From: Anaerolineae bacterium
GTDB lineage: Bacteria; Chloroflexota; Anaerolineae; JADYZS01
Assembly (NCBI GenBank): GCA_020853075.1
Contig: JADYZS010000125.1
Coordinates: forward strand, 1 to 11,252
Direction of reading: 5' to 3'
DNA: 11,252 bases
The position numbers were made by a program, and so were the translations under genes. Below the pieces are notes generated by a model, which worked only from the letters and a program-made list of their open reading frames with translations, did no database searches and was not told where the DNA came from. Shown one piece after another: positions 7,363 through 11,252 of the stretch; the stretch's first letter is position 1, and each line of letters starts with the position of its first letter.

Positions 7363-7738
7363 ACGCAGGGCGAGAGCCAATCGGTAGTGTCGTGCGCCGA
7401 ATGCGCTTTTGATCTACGACGGTGATAGAGTGTTGCAGTGCTCTTTCTGAGAAAACCTTCAACACACGCTCCAGCAGTTCCCGCATCTGCGCTTCGTTGT
7501 AGTTCCCACCGCGAAACAGGATAACAGATGGTTCCCCGGCATGGGTGAGCGCCAAGATGTGAGGAAAGTCCAGATCAGCGGTGACTACGGTATATCCTCC
7601 GCGTTGAGCATAATCCAGAATATCCGAATCTTGTGCCCGCGCCAAGCCGATTTCAGTAGCATGAACCGCATCATGACCCTGCGCCCTCAGCCAGGGCGCA
7701 AGGGCTGGCGACAGAGGCATATCAACCAGGAGCTTCAC
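7361..7738 (-). CDS. DUF5615 PIN-like protein, putative toxin of a type II toxin-antitoxin pair
   Basis: 125 residues from a GTG at 7736-7738; GGAG (complement of 7746-7749) sits 7 bases upstream inside the preceding gene. The pattern matches DUF5615, a PIN-like nuclease family: LLVDMPLSPALAPWL (Asp6), GHDAVHATEIGL (Glu29), the acidic residues Asp37 and Asp39, VVTADLDF (Asp55, Asp57), and PSVILFRGGN. Spaced acidic residues at strand ends are what a PIN fold uses to hold metal for RNA cleavage. Nuclease activity is inference from family. The gene overlaps its DUF433 partner by 17 bases, the usual antitoxin-first order. Its TAG stop falls exactly at the edge of the duplicated murA tail, so the last residues (about PIGSRPA) may be altered by the junction. 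Base composition is visibly less GC-rich than the neighbours. Confidence 0.85.
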   Translation of the reverse strand: MKLLVDMPLSPALAPWLRAQGHDAVHATEIGLARAQDSDILDYAQRGGYTVVTADLDFPHILALTHAGEPSVILFRGGNYNEAQMRELLERVLKVFSERALQHSITVVDQKRIRRTTLPIGSRPA

Positions 7739-7958
7739 GGGCGAACTCCACCACCTCTTCTTCAGCGAGGGAGGCGGCGTAACGCAGAGCCTCTGTGATG
7801 TCTTCGGCTTCCAAGTAGGGGTACGCTTTTAAGATGGATTCTTCCGTCTCTCCGGAGGCTAGTAGCCCCAGTAGCCGAGAGACAGGAAAGCGCAGCCCCC
7901 TGATGCAGGGCTTTCCCCCAAAGACGTTAGGGTTGACCGTTATGCGGTTAAATGTCAT
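7722..7958 (-). CDS. DUF433 protein, putative antitoxin partner
   Basis: 78 residues from the ATG at 7956-7958, with AAGGAAG (complement of 7968-7974) 9 bases upstream. Matches the DUF433 family of small winged or helix-turn-helix proteins: RITVNPNVFGGKPCIRG, FPVSRLLGLLASGETEESILKAYPYL, then DITEALRYAA. DUF433 genes are commonly found just before PIN-like DUF5615 genes, and the pair is regarded as a likely toxin-antitoxin module; the protein probably binds the toxin and its own promoter. It ends within the toxin gene. It is the first gene of the segment that appears inserted behind murA, 106 bases after the murA stop, and that gap is mostly a quasi-palindrome. Confidence 0.87.
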   Translation of the reverse strand: MTFNRITVNPNVFGGKPCIRGLRFPVSRLLGLLASGETEESILKAYPYLEAEDITEALRYAASLAEEEVVEFAREAPG

Positions 7959-7979
7959 CTTAACTCACTTCCTTCAAAG

Positions 7980-8060
7980 GCTTCTCACCGAAAGACCGCA
8001 GAGAACACAGAGATATTTTGTCTGGCCTCCGCGTTCTCAGCACTCTCTGCGGTGAGAAGC
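7980..8060. repeat. 81-base quasi-palindromic intergenic element
   Basis: The outer arms are a perfect 11-base inverted repeat: GCTTCTCACCG at 7980-7990 and CGGTGAGAAGC at 8050-8060. A second pairing, CCGCAGAGA 7996-8004 with TCTCTGCGG 8044-8052, overlaps the outer arm and could compete with it; GAGAAC 8001-8006 pairs with GTTCTC 8033-8038. The core is rich in repeated GAGAACACAGAG-like units. I recall similar 'cagagaacacagag' elements in many environmental genomes. It separates murA from the toxin-antitoxin pair. Confidence 0.75.
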
Positions 8061-8064
8061 AGGA

Positions 8065-9345
8065 CTAATCATTCGTGCGCTGGATGCACGCGCCGAGCGC
8101 CCGCAACTTCTCGTCTATGTGTTCGTAGCCGCGGTCAATCTGGCCGATGTTGCCGATGGTACTGCGGCCTTCGGCGCAAAGCGCGGCGATGAGGAGCGCC
8201 ATCCCGGCACGGATGTCGGGGCTCTCCAGCCGCTCGCCGTGGAGCGCAGAAGGGCCGACGACGACCGCCCGGTGCGGGTCGCAGAGGATGATGCGCGCGC
8301 CCATCTGGATCAACTTGTCCACGAAGTAGAGCCTGCTCTCAAACATCTTCTCGTGGATGAGGATAGTGCCGCGTGCCTGCGTCGCCACTACCAGCGCGAT
8401 GCTCATCATGTCTGCCGGGAAGGCGGGCCAGGGCGCGTCGTCTATCTTGGGGATGGCCCCGTGCACGTCCTCTATCACGCGCAGCTCCTGCTCGTCAGCC
8501 ACCACCAGGTCGTTGCCCTCAAAGCGCATCTCCACGCCGAGGCGGCGGAAGACCAGGCGGATCATGCGCAGGTGGTCGGGCACGACGCCGCAGATGCGCA
8601 TCTCGCCCCGCGTCACCGCGCCCAGGCCGACGTAACTGCCGACCTCAATGTAGTCCGGCGAGATGGTGAAGTCGCCCCCGTGCAGCCGCTCCACCCCTTC
8701 AATGGTCAACGTATTGGAGCCGATGCCGGTGATGTGCGCACCCAGGGCGTTGAGGAAATGGCACAACTCCTGAACGTGGGGCTCGGAAGCCGCGTTGCGG
8801 ATGATGCTGGCGCCGCGCGCGCGAACTGCGCCCATGACGGCGTTCTCGGTGCCGGTGACGCTGGCCTCGTCCAAGAGAATGTCGTCGCCCCGCAGGACGT
8901 CCGCGCGCAGGCTGTACGCGCCGTTGACCGTGACGGAGGCTCCCAGCGCGCTCAAAGCGAGAAGGTGAGTATCCACCCGCCGCCGCCCGATGACGTCGCC
9001 CCCCGGCAAGGGCAGATCTATCTGCCCGACGCGGCCCAGCATGGGCCCCGCCAGGAGGATGGAACCACGGATACGGCTGCACAGGAGCGGGTCCAGTTGC
9101 TCCCCGCGTACCTCCTGCGCGTGGATCGTCAGTTGGTGTTCACCCGTCTCCTGCACGCTCACGCCCAGATCGGAGAGAAGACGCACCATGTCTTCCACGT
9201 CGCGGATGCGAGGGATGTTACGCAACACGACCGGCTGGTCGGTCAGCAATGACGCGGCCAGCAGGGGAAGCGCGGCATTTTTGTTGCCGCTGGGTGTCAC
9301 CGTGCCCTGAATGGGGTGTCCGCCCTCAATAATGAACTTAGCCAT
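8065..9345 (-). CDS. murA: UDP-N-acetylglucosamine 1-carboxyvinyltransferase MurA, Cys-to-Asp active site
   Basis: First committed step of peptidoglycan synthesis: transfers enolpyruvate from PEP to UDP-GlcNAc in the cytoplasm. The 426-residue length is normal. The ATG at 9343-9345 has AAGGAA (complement of 9351-9356) 5 bases upstream. Visible active-site parts are SGNKNAAL (Lys22, Asn23), the loop PGGDVIGRRRVD, PAFPADMMS (Asp312, matching E. coli Asp305) and IDRGYEHIDEKLRALGA (Arg405, matching Arg397). In the mobile loop the Cys that fosfomycin alkylates (E. coli Cys115) is Asp117, encoded by GAC. Enzymes with this Asp, as in Mycobacterium and Chlamydia, stay active and resist fosfomycin. 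The stop is TAG. It follows the SAM hydrolase by 23 bases. The 3' end may have been replaced during insertion of the downstream cassette. Confidence 0.95.
   Translation of the reverse strand: MAKFIIEGGHPIQGTVTPSGNKNAALPLLAASLLTDQPVVLRNIPRIRDVEDMVRLLSDLGVSVQETGEHQLTIHAQEVRGEQLDPLLCSRIRGSILLAGPMLGRVGQIDLPLPGGDVIGRRRVDTHLLALSALGASVTVNGAYSLRADVLRGDDILLDEASVTGTENAVMGAVRARGASIIRNAASEPHVQELCHFLNALGAHITGIGSNTLTIEGVERLHGGDFTISPDYIEVGSYVGLGAVTRGEMRICGVVPDHLRMIRLVFRRLGVEMRFEGNDLVVADEQELRVIEDVHGAIPKIDDAPWPAFPADMMSIALVVATQARGTILIHEKMFESRLYFVDKLIQMGARIILCDPHRAVVVGPSALHGERLESPDIRAGMALLIAALCAEGRSTIGNIGQIDRGYEHIDEKLRALGACIQRTND
8066..8111 (-). repeat. murA 3' end, copy B of the direct repeat (in the intact gene)
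   Basis: Pairs with 7317-7362 (42 of 46 bases the same, same orientation). It encodes the last residues KLRALGACIQRTND of MurA. Similarity stops at the codon before Lys (GAG here, TAG in the other copy) and at the last base of the stop codon (TAG here, TAA there). Confidence 0.9.
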
Positions 9346-9368
9346 ATTCTTTCCTTGAAACTCGTTAC

Positions 9369-10166
9369 CTATCCGCTAACCCGAAAGGCGATCACTGGCT
9401 CGCCTGCGCCAGTGCCGAGGGAGCGGGCAGCGCTTCCCTCCCGCTGCGCGATCTCCAACGTTTCCTCGCTGCTGACAATCGCCAGCAGCGAACCTGTCGG
9501 CACGGCAGCATAGTTGGGACTGAGGCCGTTGATGCGCTTCTGGCGAATCTCAAAGACCCACTTGCCCTCCGGCGGCAGCCACGCCGCCGGAATGTTGGTG
9601 ATCAGGTTGCCGAAACGGTCCACGTAGATCACCTCGCCCGCGATGCTCCCGCCGGGCTGGCGAGCAGGCCGCGGCACATTTAAGACGACAGCATCGGTGA
9701 TTTGGGTTCCCAACGCGCTCAAAGAGACGCCGTTCGCCAGGTGCGCGGCGACGGGGGCGAAGATGTCGCGCCCGTGAAAGGTGTGCGAGACCGTTGCAAG
9801 CCAGTAGCGCGGTTGGTCCAGGTGAACGATGGCGGGCGGCTTCCGGTAGAGCGTTTCCTGCAACAAGATGGGCGTGAACACGCCGTTGTCGGGGCCGATG
9901 AAGAGCGCGTTCGGTGTCTGGATGGCGAGGGGGCGGCGTGCGCCCCCCACGCCCGGGTCCACGACAACGACGTGGATTGTACCTGGCGGATAGTAGGGCG
10001 TGGCGGCTTTGAGGACGTAGGCCGCCTGGCGCACGTTCTGAGGTGGGATTTCGTGCGTCAGGTCCACCAGCGTCGCCTGGGGGCAAATGCCCAGGATGAC
10101 GCCTTTCATGATCCCTACGTAGCCGTCGGACAGGCCGAAATCGGTCGTCAGGGTAATGATGGGCAC
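9369..10166 (-). CDS. S-adenosyl-L-methionine hydrolase (DUF62, SAM hydroxide adenosyltransferase)
   Basis: Cleaves SAM to adenosine and methionine using water or hydroxide; related to the fluorinase and chlorinase fold. I use the GTG at 10164-10166 (265 residues): GAGGTG (complement of 10171-10176) lies 4 bases upstream, and the predicted transcript starts near 10179, which excludes the longer frame starting at 10214. Motifs in order: ITLTTDFGLSDGYVG (Asp9), DLTHEIPP, HVVVVDPGVGG (Asp70), Arg77, FIGPDNG, TFHGRDIFAPVAAHL (His131), YVDRFGNLITN. Asp70, Arg77 and His131 fit the Asp-Arg-His triad described for the archaeal PH0463 protein. The C-terminal beta domain ends GEPVIAFRVSG. It is first in the minus-strand unit and is followed by murA after 23 bases; no functional link between the two is known to me. 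Confidence 0.92.
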   Translation of the reverse strand: MPIITLTTDFGLSDGYVGIMKGVILGICPQATLVDLTHEIPPQNVRQAAYVLKAATPYYPPGTIHVVVVDPGVGGARRPLAIQTPNALFIGPDNGVFTPILLQETLYRKPPAIVHLDQPRYWLATVSHTFHGRDIFAPVAAHLANGVSLSALGTQITDAVVLNVPRPARQPGGSIAGEVIYVDRFGNLITNIPAAWLPPEGKWVFEIRQKRINGLSPNYAAVPTGSLLAIVSSEETLEIAQREGSAARSLGTGAGEPVIAFRVSG

Positions 10167-10185
10167 GTTGCACCTCGCTGGTGCG

Positions 10186-10214
10186 ATTGTACCCCAGGCG
10201 GTGGGTCTCGTCAA
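10186..10214 (-). promoter_or_regulatory. Sigma70-like promoter for the SAM hydrolase-murA unit
   Basis: On the minus strand TTGACG (complement of 10209-10214) and TACAAT (complement of 10186-10191) are separated by exactly 17 bases; each matches its consensus at 5 of 6 positions. Transcription would start near 10179, giving a leader of roughly 13 bases that still contains the GAGGTG ribosome site of the GTG start at 10166. Confidence 0.7.
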
Positions 10215-10272
10215 GCGAAATACAGAAGGCCGGTTCGCCGTTTCGGATACGGTAACCTCTATGATCGTGCAA

Positions 10273-10301
10273 TTGCGGCGACGACGCAGGCGCGGTATAA
10301 T
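10273..10301 (+). promoter_or_regulatory. Sigma70-like promoter for the rightward toxin-antitoxin genes
   Basis: TTGCGG (10273-10278) and a perfect TATAAT (10296-10301) are 17 bases apart. The expected start is at about 10308, the A of an ATGATG, so the transcript would be leaderless or nearly so. It points away from the SAM hydrolase promoter; the two -35 boxes are about 58 bases apart. Confidence 0.65.
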
Positions 10302-10309
10302 CTCCTTAT

Positions 10310-10402
10310 GATGAAGTCACATCCTTTCTGCGCACGGCCCGTTCGCTTAACCTGGACGGCCCGCCGGACTGGTCAATGAGCTTTCACGCCTGCCTGTCAT
10401 GA
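10310..10402 (+). pseudogene. Short coding trace without in-frame start, coupled to the next gene
   Basis: This frame reads DEVTSFLRTARSLNLDGPPDWS, then MSFHACLS and a TGA stop that overlaps the ATG of the next gene as ATGA (10399-10402). The composition looks like real protein, and the ATGA overlap is typical of coupled small genes, yet the frame has no ATG, GTG or TTG between its previous stop (10298) and Asp. The ATGATG at 10308-10313 is one base out of step: one extra G after the first ATG would give Met-Asp-Glu-Val. I read it as a small gene with a start-proximal one-base deletion, or a non-standard start. The alternative frame from 10308 (23 codons) has unlikely composition. Family unknown. 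Confidence 0.35.
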
Positions 10403-10629
10403 AAACAACAGCCTACTTCACAGCCAGCGTCATGGCCCGCCGCCCATATCTGAAAGAGGATTGGATCGCGTATGTCCTCAATAATCCTGTCCGCACAGAA
10501 GTACAGGCCAATGGCCGCATCCGCCGTTGGGCCTATATCTCCGAAATCGGGAAGTATCTGCGAGTTGTCACCGAACCAGATGGGGAAACAGTGCATAATG
10601 CTTTTCTAGATCGCCGCTTCAAGCCCTGA
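10399..10629 (+). CDS. Small conserved protein, putative toxin partner of DUF2283
   Basis: 76 residues, cytoplasmic. The pattern WIAYVLNNPVRTEVQANGRIRRWAY, then KYLRVVTEPDGETVHNAFLDR, is one I recall from small proteins encoded just before DUF2283 genes in Chloroflexota, cyanobacteria and planctomycetes, with a compact beta-sheet fold like small RNase toxins (BrnT/DUF4258 type). The name and activity are not certain. No ribosome site precedes the ATG; it overlaps the stop of a short upstream frame (ATGA), so translation is probably coupled. The DUF2283 gene begins 19 bases after the stop. The order would be toxin first, antitoxin second. Confidence 0.7.
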   Translation: MKTTAYFTASVMARRPYLKEDWIAYVLNNPVRTEVQANGRIRRWAYISEIGKYLRVVTEPDGETVHNAFLDRRFKP

Positions 10630-10648
10630 TAGTGTAGGAGACGTTACC

Positions 10649-10885
10649 ATGATATTTCAATATCATTCTGACACAGACATGCTCTACATTCAACTATCCG
10701 ATGGGGCCAGCACCGAATCCGAAGAGGTCGCGCCCGGTATCGTGCTGGATTACGACGAACGCAATCAGGTCGTCGGCATTGAGATTGAAGACGCCAGCAA
10801 GTCTATTGACCTGTCGCGGCTGGAAGTGCTGGCCCTGCCTCTGGTTAACCTGGTTATTAGCGAGAGAGTACCGGCGAGGGTGTGA
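10649..10885 (+). CDS. DUF2283 family protein, putative antitoxin
   Basis: 78 residues from an ATG with AGGAG at 10636-10640, 8 bases upstream. Matches DUF2283: YHSDTDMLYIQLSDG, TESEEVAPGIVLDYDERNQVVGIEIEDASK, then an amphipathic C-terminal part DLSRLEVLALPLVNL. The N-terminal half forms a small beta sheet in this family; the tail would suit toxin binding. DUF2283 genes often neighbour small toxin-like genes (BrnT/DUF4258 type), so an antitoxin role is likely but inferred. Transcription probably starts at the promoter at 10273-10301. Confidence 0.85.
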   Translation: MIFQYHSDTDMLYIQLSDGASTESEEVAPGIVLDYDERNQVVGIEIEDASKSIDLSRLEVLALPLVNLVISERVPARV

Positions 10886-10945
10886 GGCAGCCAGGGTGGC
10901 CGTAATGGGTAGCATTGCGCTCGCCTATCCAATTGAGGACGCACT

Positions 10946-11152
10946 ATGTGTTATGCGATGTATATCGCCGCAGATAAGCCGCTCCCTTTGCTTGAGTGGG
11001 ATGAGGCTCATCGTTCCTTCTACGTGAGAGAGATTGACGCCCGCGAACAAGGCGTCCGCGTGCAGTTCACTAAGCCCAACGTATATTACGCCGGTTCGCA
11101 CATAAAGTGCGGGTGCGGATTTGTATCACTATCTTTGCACTTTTACATTTGA
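10946..11152 (+). CDS. Small conserved protein with GSHxxCGCGF motif, probably 3'-truncated
   Basis: 68 residues from an ATG with GAGGA at 10935-10939, 6 bases upstream. The start MCYAMYIAADKPLPLLEWDEA, split by short loops, then FTKPNVYYAGSH and KCGCGF (near 11104-11120), resembles a small family of unknown function that I recall as longer than this, continuing past the Cys-Gly-Cys-Gly-Phe motif. Here the frame runs on for only eight ordinary-looking residues (VSLSLHFY and Ile) to a TGA in AT-rich DNA. I infer that the natural C-terminus was lost, perhaps by insertion of the element whose end begins near 11121. The Cys pair and His could bind metal. No link to the DUF2283 pair is clear beyond a 60-base gap. 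Confidence 0.55.
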   Translation: MCYAMYIAADKPLPLLEWDEAHRSFYVREIDAREQGVRVQFTKPNVYYAGSHIKCGCGFVSLSLHFYI

Positions 11153-11155
11153 ACA

Positions 11156-11252
11156 TCAGGCCGCGAGCAGAGTCTGGACTTGGTGGGGTGTTACCCCGGT
11201 CTGGAATTGGCGTTGTAACCACGATAGCACACTCAGCACGTGGGTCTTCTGA
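11156..11252 (-). CDS. Possible C-terminal end of a transposase, cut by window edge
   Basis: On the minus strand a frame open to the window edge encodes 31 full codons, KTHVLSVLSWLQRQF followed by a segment ending TPHQVQTLLAA, and a TGA at 11156-11158. The helical, basic pattern with a closing Leu-Leu-Ala-Ala resembles the tails of IS-type DDE transposases (IS4/IS701-like), but the stretch is too short to name. The AT-rich 35 bases from 11121 to 11155 could be the element's end. It fits the apparent truncation of the neighbouring + strand gene. Confidence 0.3.
   Translation of the reverse strand, partial: QKTHVLSVLSWLQRQFQTGVTPHQVQTLLAA

Larger units (their letters stand above)
7363..8065. 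mobile_element. Putative inserted cassette: DUF433/DUF5615 pair plus quasi-palindrome, bracketed by murA-tail repeats
   Basis: About 703 bases lie between the two direct copies of the murA 3' end (7317-7362 and 8066-8111). They hold only the toxin-antitoxin pair and the inverted repeat at 7980-8060. No recombinase or transposase is present, so this would be a passenger moved by homologous recombination or by an enzyme acting in trans. The layout resembles integration at a gene's 3' end with restoration of that end. Confidence 0.5.

Noticed and set aside
7324..7380. 19-residue N-terminal extension of the large membrane protein
   Set aside because: It is an out-of-frame reading of the duplicated murA tail and lacks the membrane-protein character; the ATG at 7323 begins a good hydrophobic segment.
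8119..9252. 377-codon + strand frame opposite murA
   Set aside because: It is the antisense of the clearly conserved MurA and shows no domain pattern of its own.
10167..10214. N-terminal extension of the SAM hydrolase to 10214
   Set aside because: The extension covers the predicted -10 and -35 boxes, has no ribosome site, and adds residues outside the family's conserved start.
9702..10379. + strand frame across the SAM hydrolase and its promoter
   Set aside because: Mostly antisense of the SAM hydrolase; only its last 23 codons follow the predicted promoter, and a different frame there looks more protein-like.
11185..11197. GGGGT-GTT-ACCCC hairpin as a terminator
   Set aside because: Five-base stem with no T tract and within a possible coding frame; too weak to call.

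Overview
The window is 11,252 bases of GC-rich bacterial DNA. No rRNA, tRNA or taxonomic marker is present. Gene style suggests Chloroflexota or a neighbouring phylum: a PTPS-related large membrane protein, a MurA with Asp in place of the catalytic Cys, DUF433/DUF5615 and DUF2283 pairs, and copies of the CCCTCTCCCC-type palindromic repeat. That placement is inference, not proof.

Left part (1-4047, + strand): the 3' part of rimO (ribosomal protein S12 methylthiotransferase), then a membrane protein built from two tandem copies of one four-helix unit, then a small exported or membrane protein of unknown role that overlaps by 4 bases a CcoG/FixG-type polyferredoxin. Spacing suggests one transcription unit. 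No cytochrome oxidase subunits are in view.

Middle part (4122-10166, - strand): a long unit that starts from a good sigma70-like promoter at about 10186-10214. In transcription order it holds a SAM hydrolase (DUF62), murA, a DUF433/DUF5615 antitoxin-toxin pair, a large PTPS-related/YfhO-like membrane protein, and a GH5-like TIM-barrel protein. The last residue pattern of murA occurs twice, at its own end (8066-8111) and just in front of the membrane protein (7317-7362). The two copies bracket the toxin-antitoxin pair and a quasi-palindrome. The simplest reading is that murA once ran directly into the membrane protein gene, with an ATGATTAA overlap, and that a cassette of about 750 bases was inserted at the murA 3' end, which was rebuilt in the process. 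The membrane protein gene carries a 222-base in-frame insertion of palindromic repeat, and another copy of the repeat supplies its stop codon.

Right part (10273-11252): an accessory patch. A + strand promoter diverges from the SAM hydrolase promoter and reads into a short coding trace, a small toxin-like gene, a DUF2283 gene, and a small conserved gene that appears cut off at its Cys-Gly-Cys-Gly-Phe motif. The last bases may encode the C-terminus of a transposase on the - strand, which would explain the cut.
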